DNA of 18,161 bases, taken from contig CAYUYV010000103.1 of NCBI GenBank assembly GCA_964449455.1, forward strand, positions 1 to 18,161. Direction: 5' to 3'. The notes under the pieces are model-generated. The model was not told where the DNA came from. It worked only from the letters and a program-made list of their open reading frames with translations, and did no database searches. This stretch comes from CAYUYV01 sp964449455 (GTDB lineage: Bacteria > Pseudomonadota > Alphaproteobacteria > JAJFIK01). The translations under genes were made by a program, and so were the position numbers. Of the stretch, positions 1-6,727 are shown piece by piece. Numbering within the stretch: position 1 is the first letter of the stretch; each line of letters starts with the position of its first letter.

Positions 1-20
1 GCTTTGGGTCTTCATTGGTC

Positions 21-64
21 GCGCATCCGAACCCAAAAACCGCAAGCACTTTTTGTGGATGCGC
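21..64 (-). terminator. Stem-loop just downstream of the anti-sigma gene
   Basis: Perfect 8-bp inverted repeat GCGCATCC (21-28) / GGATGCGC (57-64), with an inner 6-bp pair CAAAAA (34-39) / TTTTTG (50-55). It forms a long two-part hairpin starting 2 nt after the anti-sigma stop codon (66-68 on the plus strand). Position suggests a transcription end or an mRNA-stabilising 3' structure for the sigma/anti-sigma operon. There is no clean terminal U-run, so intrinsic termination is only a suggestion. Confidence 0.4.
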
Positions 65-65
65 T

Positions 66-848
66 TTAGCGCCGCCAGTTCTTCTCCAAAATCTGTGTTT
101 CCTGCGCATGGTTGAGGGGTTCGCCCTGCTTACGCTCTTCAATCCGTGCAATGAGCTCGGCTGGCAGCGGCGATCCCGCCATGCGGAAACCATCCTCGGA
201 AGGCCCGGCTTTGACGGGAACGAGGAGATCCAAGCCCCAGCCTCTCCCCTGCCTGCAAGCGATCCCGGCCCGGTTCGCCTCCGCACGGAGATGGAACGCA
301 CGACAAAGAGCACCGCTCTTGTCCTCATAGGTGAGCCCGATCTCGACCGCCCCATATTTTCCGGACGGATGATCCGTCAATGCCTCAACAAGGGACTGGG
401 AAAGACCCTGTGTCAGGTCCGCAATCAGCGGCTGAGCGCCATCGGACTGCCAGACCGGCTTTGCAATGACAATGCCGAGCACGAGACACGCCGCCATTGT
501 GCCAAGCTGCGGCAGCTCAAGTCGAAACGGCTCACCGAAGAAGCCCTCGACCCGGGACCACAGACGATGCACGGCCCTTTCACCGGCCGTCTCCGTTCGC
601 ACCGGCGCTGCCTGCGCATTCAGGACCAGAGCTTTGAGATGCTCCGGAACCGGCTCATCCAAAACAGGTGCATAGGCGTCGGCCACGGCATCCCCAAGGG
701 ATCGATGCAAAGCAACACGGTCCCTCAGGGCCGGGTCCCGCTCAAGTGCGGCTTCCATTTCCATTGCGTCTTCGCCCCTCAAAGCGCCGTCCGCATAGGC
801 CATGAGCCTTGCGTCAAAATCCATATCCGTCTGAGTGCGATCAACCAT
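66..848 (-). CDS. Anti-sigma factor, single-pass membrane protein
   Basis: This 260-residue protein is encoded directly after an ECF sigma factor, and its ATG overlaps the sigma stop codon (841-848, 8 bp shared), which implies translational coupling. The N-terminal ~75 residues are acidic and helical (FDARLMAYADGAL, then alternating charged helices), as in cytoplasmic anti-sigma domains. No HxxxCxxC zinc motif is visible, so it is not an obvious ZAS-type protein. One hydrophobic stretch at about residues 114-131 (LGTMAACLVLGIVIAK) would place the last ~125 residues in the periplasm. By family precedent it holds the sigma factor at the membrane until a signal releases it; the signal cannot be read from sequence. 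A later in-frame ATG at residue 9 is an alternative start. Anti-sigma assignment rests on gene order and architecture more than on motifs. Confidence 0.8.
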   Translation of the reverse strand: MVDRTQTDMDFDARLMAYADGALRGEDAMEMEAALERDPALRDRVALHRSLGDAVADAYAPVLDEPVPEHLKALVLNAQAAPVRTETAGERAVHRLWSRVEGFFGEPFRLELPQLGTMAACLVLGIVIAKPVWQSDGAQPLIADLTQGLSQSLVEALTDHPSGKYGAVEIGLTYEDKSGALCRAFHLRAEANRAGIACRQGRGWGLDLLVPVKAGPSEDGFRMAGSPLPAELIARIEERKQGEPLNHAQETQILEKNWRR

Positions 849-1353
849 TTGTCCGGGCTCCCTGTGTCAGGGCCTCTTCGAGGATCTTGCGTCCACGGGC
901 AAGCCGGCTCGTGACGGTGCCCATGGGAACATCCATAATATCGGCGGCTTCCTTATAGGAAAAACCCTCCACCAGAACCAGCGACACCGCCAGACGCTGA
1001 TCAGGCGGCATGTCGGCCATTGCCACACGGATTGTCTGCAAGTCGAGGCGGGCCTCGGCCGCGGCAACCCCATCCGTGGCCACAGTCTCACCTGCTTCCT
1101 CCGGCACCAGATATTTCTGACGGCTGACGCGCGAGCGCGCTTCATCAATCCAGGCATTCTTCATGATGCGAAACATCCATGCATCCACACGCGTACCGGG
1201 ACGCCATTGATCGAGCCGTGTCAGGGCCTTTTCCAAAGTCGTCTGAAGCAGGTCGTCGGCGTCAGCAGCCTGGCCCGTCAAAGATCGCGCAAACCGGCGC
1301 AATCTCGGCATGATCTTTAGAATTTCCTGTCGCAGCGTGTCTGTTTCAGTCAT
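841..1353 (-). CDS. ECF-type RNA polymerase sigma factor
   Basis: This sigma-70 family group 4 (ECF) factor has 170 residues from the chosen start. Region 2 lies at about residues 10-75 (ADADDLLQTTLEKAL, then DAWMFRIMKNAWIDEAR). Region 4 lies at about 105-160 (DMPPDQRLAVSLVLVEGFSYKEAADI, then GTVTSRLARGRKIL, the -35-binding helix-turn-helix). The linker is short, as usual for ECF factors. The frame is open upstream to an ATG at 1419, but homologous sequence starts only after the ATG at 1351-1353. An ECF-like promoter (1368-1393) also lies between the two ATGs, so I use 1353. The promoter would leave a leader of only about 6-8 nt, so translation would be nearly leaderless. It overlaps the anti-sigma gene by 8 bp. 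The likely role is to direct transcription of the flanking secreted-protein genes and itself; the family subgroup is not assigned. Confidence 0.9.
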   Translation of the reverse strand: MTETDTLRQEILKIMPRLRRFARSLTGQAADADDLLQTTLEKALTRLDQWRPGTRVDAWMFRIMKNAWIDEARSRVSRQKYLVPEEAGETVATDGVAAAEARLDLQTIRVAMADMPPDQRLAVSLVLVEGFSYKEAADIMDVPMGTVTSRLARGRKILEEALTQGARTNG

Positions 1354-1367
1354 GCTCGTATCTTGGA

Positions 1368-1393
1368 AACGGATGAAAGGCGCGGTTTCATCC
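1368..1393 (-). promoter_or_regulatory. Putative autoregulatory ECF promoter of the sigma gene
   Basis: On the minus strand GGATGAAAC (1393-1385), 13 bases, then CGTT (1371-1368). From the first G to the C of CGTT is 22 bases, which fits the general ECF layout of a GGAAC-like -35 and CGTT-like -10. The same motif and spacing occur before the S8 peptidase and RTX genes. The -35 part also forms a perfect 8-bp inverted repeat, GGATGAAA (1371-1378) / TTTCATCC (1386-1393). Confidence 0.55.
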
Positions 1394-1413
1394 CGGCAAT
1401 GGCCAGAAAATTG

Positions 1414-1428
1414 CGTCATATGACGTCA
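1414..1428. promoter_or_regulatory. Palindromic operator-like site in the divergent sigma/protease region
   Basis: CGTCATATGACG (1414-1425) is a perfect 12-bp palindrome. It overlaps a second palindrome, TGACGTCA (1421-1428). The pair sits between the two divergent putative ECF promoters (1368-1393 and 1441-1466), a natural place for a dimeric regulator to act on both. No regulator is assigned. Confidence 0.3.
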
Positions 1429-1440
1429 CTGACCGAAAAG

Positions 1441-1466
1441 GGAAGAAACACGAGGGTTTGTACGTT
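1441..1466 (+). promoter_or_regulatory. Putative ECF promoter of the S8 peptidase gene
   Basis: GGAAGAAAC (1441-1449), 13 bases, CGTT (1463-1466), again a 22-base G-to-C distance. A start of transcription near 1473 would give a leader of about 35 nt containing the GGAG ribosome binding site before the ATG at 1508. It matches the elements before the sigma gene and the RTX gene. Confidence 0.55.
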
Positions 1467-1507
1467 ATCTCTTTGAATACTGCCATGGAAAAGGCGGAGA
1501 GAAGCCC

Positions 1508-3199
1508 ATGCGCCCTGTTTCACATCGGAACCGAGTACGCTCCCACACCCCTCGAGTGTGGTGTCTGTCCGTGGCGGTCCTTGGACTGTGGACCATGGCT
1601 GACGACGCTCTGGCCCAGAACCTGGATGGCAAGATTGCCAATGCGGTCAGCAACCGCATTGCGGCCCGCGTTGAGGACAATGTGGCCGCGGTCATCGGTG
1701 AGCGCATCGCCGCCCAGATTGACAATACCGTTGCAGACACTGTCGCAGACCAAGTCGCGGCCCAGATCGGCGACGCGATTGCGAATACCGTGGGTGATCA
1801 GGTTGCGGCCGAAGTCAATGACGGGATCGCGAACGCGGTTGGCCAACACCTTGCCACCCGAGCAGATGGCACTGCGGCGAACGCCATAAACACCCGGGTC
1901 GCGGCAAATGCCGCCAATGAGATGACGGATCGTGCCGCAACGGGCATCGTGAGGCGGCAAAGGGATCGGGATTTCGACCGGGCTGGCATATTCAGGGCCC
2001 GGATACGCCGTATGCGGATAACCAATCCCGACCTGATCGACCTTGATCCCATGGGCGCCCCGGTGCTGCGCCGCGAAATCATTGCCATCTCCCCAACACG
2101 GCGCGTTCTGAACAAGATCGAGGAACTGGGTTTCGAGGTCGTGTCACGCGACATCCTGGAGGATTTTGGCATCACTCTTGTGCGTCTTCGTGCACCGGTC
2201 TCGCTCATGACCATCGACGCGCTGGACCGCCTGCGGAGCCTCGACCCCGACGGACAATATGATTTTAACCACATCTATTTCGACTCCGGTGATCAGGGGC
2301 CGGCGGGTGGAGCCGCTCATGCCGGCATCAGGCCACCCGCTCAGGCAGGCGCCATAGCCAAAACTGGTATTATCGACGGCGGTATCGCGATCGATCATCC
2401 GAGCCTGCGCCATGTGAGCTTCGTCACCCAGGCCTTTGCCGAAAATCCGTATACGGCAACTGATCATGGGACGGCCGTCGCATTTCTGATGGCCGGTCAA
2501 GCGCCGCATCACCGGGCGCCGCATCACNNNNNNNNNNNNNNNNNNNNNNNNNNNNNNNNNNNNNNNNNNNNNNNNNNNNNNNNNNNNNNNNNNNNNNNNN
2601 NNNNNNNNNNNNNNNNNNNNNNNNNNNTTTCCGCAGACGTCTTTGGCGGCAATCCGGCGGGCGGAACAGCATTTGCCGTTGCCCAGGCCTTTGGTTGGCT
2701 TGCCCGCCAAGATGTTGCGCTCATCAATGCCAGTCTGGCCGGCCCCCACAATCTGGCGGTACAGGTGGTTATTGAACGCGTCCTGGCCCAGGACCGGATC
2801 ATCGTTGCGGCCGTTGGCAATGACGGCCCCTACGCCCCGCCCCTTTATCCGGCAGCCTATGACGGCGTTTTCGGGGTGACTGCCGTTGACGGGCGCAACG
2901 CCCTTCTGCTTGAGGCGGCCCGTGGGGCCCATGTGGATGTGGCAGCGCTCGGCGCCGACATGATAGCCGCGAGTGCAAACGGAAAACATACATCCGTACG
3001 CGGCACAAGTTTCGCTGCCCCCATCGTCACGGGCTTTCTCGCCGCCAATCTCGACCCCGGCCGATCAGACCGGCGGTATCGGGCAGAACGGCTTCTTACC
3101 GAAACGGCGATTGATCTGGGCCCCAAAGGACGAGACACCCAATACGGTCTTGGCCTCATTGGTGGAACCTCCGGGCTCCAATTATCTTCGGCTCGGTAG
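1508..3199 (+). CDS. Secreted subtilisin-like serine peptidase (S8), interrupted by an assembly gap
   Basis: The start at 1508 follows a good ribosome binding site (GGAGAG around 1495-1500). A basic N-terminus and a hydrophobic core (VWCLSVAVLGLW) precede a probable signal peptidase site DALA|QN at residues 36/37. Residues 38-133 are six 16-residue Ala-rich repeats. A linker or propeptide-like segment at about 180-265 (GFEVVSRDILEDFGITLVRL) follows. The S8 domain has Asp290 (IIDGG), His320 (DHGTAVA), oxyanion Asn438 (AAVGNDG) and Ser501 (RGTSFAAP). Numbering after the gap assumes 100 bases; Ns at 2528-2627 remove about 33 residues between the His and the Asn, and the true length is unknown. 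The coding frame is the same on both sides. No autotransporter barrel or membrane anchor is seen at the C-terminus, so the product is probably periplasmic or extracellular. The divergent sigma/anti-sigma pair and a shared promoter motif suggest control by that sigma factor. Confidence 0.88.
   Translation: MRPVSHRNRVRSHTPRVWCLSVAVLGLWTMADDALAQNLDGKIANAVSNRIAARVEDNVAAVIGERIAAQIDNTVADTVADQVAAQIGDAIANTVGDQVAAEVNDGIANAVGQHLATRADGTAANAINTRVAANAANEMTDRAATGIVRRQRDRDFDRAGIFRARIRRMRITNPDLIDLDPMGAPVLRREIIAISPTRRVLNKIEELGFEVVSRDILEDFGITLVRLRAPVSLMTIDALDRLRSLDPDGQYDFNHIYFDSGDQGPAGGAAHAGIRPPAQAGAIAKTGIIDGGIAIDHPSLRHVSFVTQAFAENPYTATDHGTAVAFLMAGQAPHHRAPHHXXXXXXXXXXXXXXXXXXXXXXXXXXXXXXXXXXSADVFGGNPAGGTAFAVAQAFGWLARQDVALINASLAGPHNLAVQVVIERVLAQDRIIVAAVGNDGPYAPPLYPAAYDGVFGVTAVDGRNALLLEAARGAHVDVAALGADMIAASANGKHTSVRGTSFAAPIVTGFLAANLDPGRSDRRYRAERLLTETAIDLGPKGRDTQYGLGLIGGTSGLQLSSAR
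1619..1906 (+). repeat. Six tandem 16-residue coding repeats in the S8 peptidase
   Basis: Residues 38-133 divide into six units of 16 residues, for example RVEDNVAAVIGERIAA, QIDNTVADTVADQVAA and QIGDAIANTVGDQVAA. The consensus is roughly (R/Q/E)(V/I)xDx(V/I)Axx(V/I)xx(R/Q)(V/I/L)A(A/T). A seventh, degenerate unit may run to about 1954. The DNA of the units has diverged, so this is an old protein repeat and not a recent DNA expansion. The hydrophobic spacing suggests amphipathic helices. Confidence 0.75.
2501..2527 (+). repeat. 15-bp tandem repeat at the edge of the assembly gap
   Basis: GCGCCGCATCAC occurs at 2501-2512 and again at 2516-2527, a 15-bp period that reads APHHR-APHH in the protein and runs straight into the Ns. 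A longer tandem array here would explain the broken assembly. Confidence 0.6.
2528..2627. other. Assembly gap (100 N)
   Basis: Exactly 100 undefined bases, a conventional scaffold placeholder length. The real size is unknown. It lies inside the S8 peptidase gene between the catalytic His and the oxyanion Asn. Confidence 0.98.
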
Positions 3200-3225
3200 A
3201 GTTGCCAGGGTCCCAGCCTGAATGC

Positions 3226-3256
3226 CCAGGGGCTCATCCCCTGGCTTATCCTTTTT
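3226..3256 (+). terminator. Intrinsic terminator after the S8 peptidase gene
   Basis: A 7-bp GC-rich stem CCAGGGG (3226-3232) / CCCCTGG (3238-3244) with a 5-nt loop is followed by a T-rich tract ending in five Ts (3252-3256). It starts 27 nt after the stop codon. The few bases between stem and T-run make it a moderate terminator. Confidence 0.6.
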
Positions 3257-3608
3257 CATAAAGGCCGGAGCGCGAGCCCGCTGCGCTGATCTGCCAAAAA
3301 TCATTCTTTATCTCCAAGGATGGCGCCTTCCGGATAAGGCCGCAGCCCCCCCCTTTCGACGACCATCCCTATCTCAGCATCATCCGCAGACAAACCAGCT
3401 TCATCATACTGGACCCGGCCAGATGGAGTGCCTGCAGCACCATCAGCATCCAGCCCATTCATTTCATAAAACTTTTATAAAGCAGACGGAAGAAAACCGG
3501 GCGCCACCCCGTTCTCTAAATGTGGGATGAGGGAAGAGCCCGCCCCACGGTTTGACAGTCAACACTGCTGTGTATGCGAATGCGCCAAGGGCGCAAAGGA
3601 GGATCTCA
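3257..3608 (+). other. Non-coding leader region of the RTX gene
   Basis: I see no convincing gene in this stretch. It holds an AT-rich island with the near-palindrome ATAAAACTTTTAT (3466-3478) and the putative ECF promoter at 3488-3513. TTGACAGTCAA at 3552-3562 contains a consensus-like -35 hexamer, but no good -10 follows it. A strong ribosome binding site, AAAGGAGG, lies at 3595-3602. Confidence 0.5.
3488..3513 (+). promoter_or_regulatory. Putative ECF promoter of the RTX gene
   Basis: GGAAGAAAA (3488-3496), 13 bases, CGTT (3510-3513). The G-to-C distance is 22 bases, identical to the elements before the sigma gene and the S8 peptidase gene. The bases after CGTT (CTCT) also resemble those after the peptidase element (ATCT). 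A transcript starting near 3520 would carry a leader of about 90 nt. Confidence 0.5.
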
Positions 3609-4631
3609 ATGGCTAACTATACCGTTCTTGACCGCGTCTTTGTGTTTCCGCGCCCCATTGGGGAGATCGGCGAGAAAAAGCTTTATGATGAAATTATCGC
3701 ATTGAGCGAAGAAGAGCTTGTTCTCAATCTCAACGGCAATGTCTTGGTTTTGGCGGGCAGCGATTTCACCTATGAGGGCACTCCGGGTGAGGACGACTTT
3801 GTCCTCACGGGCGGCACCGTGACCGAATTCACGCTTTACGGGCGGGATGGCGAGGTCAACGTGACGGGTACTGATCTCGACCGTCCCCTGACGGACTTCA
3901 ATGATGCCATCGTCGAAAATGCGCTTGATCTTTTCGTGCAGGAACTTCTCTCAGAGGACGACGTCATCACCGGGACTGATTTCCGTGACCGGCTCTTCGG
4001 CGGCGACGGAAATGATACATTGGATGGTGGCCGAGGGCTGGATTTCATGGCCGGCGGCGATGGGGACGACGTCTATATCGCGCATCGAGGCGACATGCTT
4101 GTCGAATGGGCCGACAGCGGGACGGACACGGTGCTGTCCAGCACGAGCTTCACCCTGTCACGCTTCATCGAAAATCTGGAGCTGACGGGTGACGGCCCGG
4201 CCTACGGCATTGGCAACACCGCCGACAATGAAATCACCGGTAATGACTATTCCAACCATCTCAGTGGGCTTGCTGGCAATGACATCCTGGATGGCCAGGG
4301 CGGCAACGACCTGATCACCGGCGGTGTCGGCGACGACGTGATCATCGGCGGTGACGGTACGGATCAACTATACGGTGGTGACGGCGCCGACATGTTTGTG
4401 TTCGAGGATCACGGCGCGAGCGACATCGATGTGATCCACGACTTTACCGCCGGCGTCGACATGATCGACATGACCGGTGTTGCGGGAATCAACTCATTCG
4501 AGGACCTGCTGGATCAAGCTGAGCAGGTTGGCACCACCGTGGTGATCTCGACCGAGAATGACAGTGACCTGATCCTGCGAAACACGGATCTGGAGGATTT
4601 GAGCGCCGAGATGTTCGCCTTTGCAGGCTGA
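3609..4631 (+). CDS. RTX-type calcium-binding protein, probable type I secretion substrate
   Basis: This 340-residue protein starts at the ATG at 3609, set by AAAGGAGG six bases upstream; the frame opens earlier with a TTG at 3552 that lacks this support. There is no Sec signal peptide. The N-terminal ~115 residues are acidic and unrecognised. Glycine/aspartate nonapeptides of the hemolysin-type calcium-binding family form two blocks, at about 131-155 (GGDGNDTLD and following) and 220-264 (GLAGNDILD, GQGGNDLIT, GGVGDDVII, GGDGTDQLY, GGDGADMFV). The C-terminal ~75 residues (DIDVIHDFTAGVDMIDMTG) resemble the serralysin M10_C tail used for ABC-type I export. The overall charge is strongly acidic. 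No enzyme domain is visible, and no T1SS genes lie in the window. The promoter-like motif shared with the upstream protease and sigma genes suggests joint control. Calcium binding and secretion are inferred from the family. Confidence 0.88.
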   Translation: MANYTVLDRVFVFPRPIGEIGEKKLYDEIIALSEEELVLNLNGNVLVLAGSDFTYEGTPGEDDFVLTGGTVTEFTLYGRDGEVNVTGTDLDRPLTDFNDAIVENALDLFVQELLSEDDVITGTDFRDRLFGGDGNDTLDGGRGLDFMAGGDGDDVYIAHRGDMLVEWADSGTDTVLSSTSFTLSRFIENLELTGDGPAYGIGNTADNEITGNDYSNHLSGLAGNDILDGQGGNDLITGGVGDDVIIGGDGTDQLYGGDGADMFVFEDHGASDIDVIHDFTAGVDMIDMTGVAGINSFEDLLDQAEQVGTTVVISTENDSDLILRNTDLEDLSAEMFAFAG

Positions 4632-4777
4632 CCCCTTCAGAGCAGTGCACGGATCTTAGGCAAGTCGAGAATGCCAGCCCATATACATCCTTACACTGCT
4701 GAGTAACCCTGGCCATTGGCCGGCAGCCATTCGTTCCGTGGATCCAAGTCCCGCCCCATTGGAGCACGGAGCGAAAA

Positions 4778-4831
4778 CCGGAGGCTCACGAATTCCCCTC
4801 TCACTCCAGCCCCCTGGACGTGAGCCTCCGG
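4778..4831. repeat. 13-bp perfect inverted repeat
   Basis: CCGGAGGCTCACG (4778-4790) and CGTGAGCCTCCGG (4819-4831) are exact reverse complements separated by 28 bases. As RNA this would be a stable GC-rich hairpin. It lies about 150 nt after the RTX stop. No T-run follows on either strand, so a standard terminator is not indicated. It could be a REP-like palindrome or a 3' structural element. Confidence 0.6.
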
Positions 4832-4911
4832 CCCCAATCAACCAATACTGCCCCTCTGAATGGCACGTCTTCCGATCGAAGCGTTGCCCATGCCGGACCA
4901 TCCAAAACCCC

Positions 4912-5070
4912 TCAGCGACGCGTTGCTGCGGGCGGAGCAAAGCGATCCGGAGCGGCTGGCACGGAACAAGCGGATTTGGCCTGCTTGCGGTGCCAATCCA
5001 GATTGAAGGGCGCAGCCGGATCGATCACATGATCCGCGCCAGGCTTTGGATTTTGGGACGGTTTAGACAT
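4912..5070 (-). CDS. Possible small protein, 52 residues, unknown
   Basis: The ORF begins MSKPSQNPKPGADHVIDPAA and ends in a Pro/Ala-rich tail. The only support is a well-placed GGAG six bases before the ATG. It has no signal peptide, membrane segment or family that I recognise. An antisense 38-residue ORF (4890-5006) covers most of the same DNA and shows the stronger third-position GC preference. At most one of the two is likely to be a gene. Confidence 0.3.
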   Translation of the reverse strand: MSKPSQNPKPGADHVIDPAAPFNLDWHRKQAKSACSVPAAPDRFAPPAATRR

Positions 5071-5284
5071 GGCAAACTCCATCCGTTTTGCCGGTGTCCG
5101 CTCGACCCGGCCGGAAAGAGTTCAGCGAAAAAGCCGCGCCACGCGCAAGTCTCGTGGAAGCACAGGTGGGCGCAGCCCTTCCCGCGGACATGGACGCTGC
5201 CTGATCAGCATTTTTGAAACTACACTTGTGGTTGTGTCTGTCAAGGCAGGCTGGGCAGCGCGGCCTTCCGTCCGGCCCCGCACC

Positions 5285-6727
5285 TCAACCAAGCCCACCC
5301 ACCAATGCATATTTCACGCTCAGATATTCCTCAATCCCTTCATGCCCGCCTTCCCGTCCGACACCGGATTGTTTGACACCGCCAAAGGGTGCGACGGGGG
5401 TGGAAATGATGCCCTCGTTGATCCCGACAATACCGCAGTCAAGGGCCTCCATCAGGCGCCAGGCGCGGCCCAAATCGGACGTGTACACATAGGAGGCGAG
5501 GCCCGATTCCGTAGCGTTGGCGAGCGCAATGGCCTCCGCCTCCGTCCCGAAACAAAAGATCGGCGCGAGCGGGCCGAAGGTCTCCTCCCGGGCGCTGCGC
5601 ATGGCGGGCGTGGCATCGCGGATCACGGTGGGCTCAACAAAAGTGCCGCCGAGGGCATGGGGACCACCGCCGGTCAGAACGGTGCCGCCATGGGCCAAAG
5701 CATCCTTAATATGGCCGAGGACCTTGTCGACACCCGCCCCGTTGATCAGGGGACCGATGGTAACGCCATCCTCAAGGCCCGGGCCAACCGTCAATGCCGA
5801 GACCGCTTCGGTCAGCCGTGCACAGAAGGCGTCATAGACGGATGACTCGACGAGGAACCGGTTCGCACAGACGCAAGTTTGACCCGAAGCCCTGAATTTC
5901 GAGGCCACAGCGCCGGCGACCGCCGAGTCCAGATCCGCATCACCGAACACAATGAAGGGAGCATTGCCGCCCAGTTCCATGGAGACCTTGGTCATGGTGG
6001 CCATGGCTTTTGCCGCCAGCATCCGCCCCACCCGAGTGGAGCCGGTAAAGCTGATCTTGCGCATTTCGGGACGCTCACAAAAGGCATCGCCAATTGGCCC
6101 GGGCGTGCCCGTGACAATGTTCAGCACACCCGGCGGCAGGCCCACCTCCTCGGCGATAACGCCATAAGCCAGGGCGGAAAAGGGTGTCAGCTCGGACGGC
6201 TTGATCACGATGGGACAGCCGGCAGCGAGCGCGGCGGCCGCCTTGCGCGCGATCATGGCCGTGGGAAAGTTCCACGGCGTGATGGCACCGACCACGCCCA
6301 CGGGCTCGCGGGTGACAAGGATGCGTTTGTCCGGCCACGGACTGGGCACGACCTCCCCATAGACCCGGCGGGCCTCTTCAGCGAACCACCGAAAGAAGCC
6401 GGCCGCATAAGCCACCTCCCCCTTCGCTTCGGCCAGGGGCTTGCCCATTTCCCGGGTCAAGAGATGCGCCAGGTCATCCTGATGCCGCAGAAGGGCGTCA
6501 TGGATGGCGCGTCCAAAATCGCCCCGCGCCTGCGCCGTCCGGGCCCGCCAGTCCGGCAAGGCCCGCGCCGCCGCATCGATCGCCCGATCGGCACCCGCCC
6601 GGCCCAAATCCGGCACCGTGCCAAGCGTTTCGCCCGTCGCCGGATCGGTGACGGGGATCACGGCGCACTGGTCGCCCGCGTCCCACCGCCCATTGATGAA
6701 GCAGGAGGTCCTTAAGAAATCAGCCAT
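5285..6727 (-). CDS. gabD: NAD(P)-dependent succinate-semialdehyde dehydrogenase
   Basis: This 480-residue aldehyde dehydrogenase matches GabD in length. The ALDH landmarks are in order: FINGRW (10-15), PWNFP (151-155), KPSE (176-179, cofactor binding), FTGST (227-231), general base Glu251 (ELGGNAPF), and nucleophile Cys285 in GQTCVCANR with the Cys-x-Cys typical of SSADHs. The tail is APFGGVKQSGVGREGG. It should oxidise succinate semialdehyde to succinate in the cytoplasm (GABA or related catabolism). No GABA transaminase gene is nearby, and glutarate semialdehyde or another semialdehyde is a possible alternative substrate. It is transcribed alone and diverges from the thermonuclease-like gene. 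Confidence 0.9.
   Translation of the reverse strand: MADFLRTSCFINGRWDAGDQCAVIPVTDPATGETLGTVPDLGRAGADRAIDAAARALPDWRARTAQARGDFGRAIHDALLRHQDDLAHLLTREMGKPLAEAKGEVAYAAGFFRWFAEEARRVYGEVVPSPWPDKRILVTREPVGVVGAITPWNFPTAMIARKAAAALAAGCPIVIKPSELTPFSALAYGVIAEEVGLPPGVLNIVTGTPGPIGDAFCERPEMRKISFTGSTRVGRMLAAKAMATMTKVSMELGGNAPFIVFGDADLDSAVAGAVASKFRASGQTCVCANRFLVESSVYDAFCARLTEAVSALTVGPGLEDGVTIGPLINGAGVDKVLGHIKDALAHGGTVLTGGGPHALGGTFVEPTVIRDATPAMRSAREETFGPLAPIFCFGTEAEAIALANATESGLASYVYTSDLGRAWRLMEALDCGIVGINEGIISTPVAPFGGVKQSGVGREGGHEGIEEYLSVKYALVGGLG

Larger units (their letters stand above)
4632..5284. other. Mostly non-coding stretch between the RTX and dehydrogenase genes
   Basis: No gene of normal size is supported here. 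It holds a strong inverted repeat (4778-4831) and a weak one, AGCAGTG (4641-4647) / CACTGCT (4694-4700). Two short ORFs overlap on opposite strands: plus 4890-5006 (38 residues, starting MPDHPKPLSDALLRAEQ, no clear ribosome binding site) and minus 4912-5070 (52 residues, with a good site). No tRNA-like or insertion-sequence structure was seen. Confidence 0.5.

Noticed and set aside
15..914. Long plus-strand ORF (299 codons) over the anti-sigma gene
   Set aside because: It is antisense to the anti-sigma gene, which has a membrane segment, coupling to the sigma gene and a coherent domain layout; the plus frame has no recognisable protein character.
1353..1419. Upstream ATG (1419) as the sigma start
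   Set aside because: The extra 22 residues show no sigma homology and would place the putative promoter within the coding region.
3222..3530. Possible 102-residue gene between the S8 and RTX genes
   Set aside because: It begins within the terminator hairpin and covers the promoter-like element; it has no ribosome binding site and no family character.
3552..3580. Sigma-70 promoter starting with TTGACA before the RTX gene
   Set aside because: The -35 hexamer is perfect, but only 3-of-6 matches to TATAAT occur at 15-18 bases; kept as an alternative, not called.
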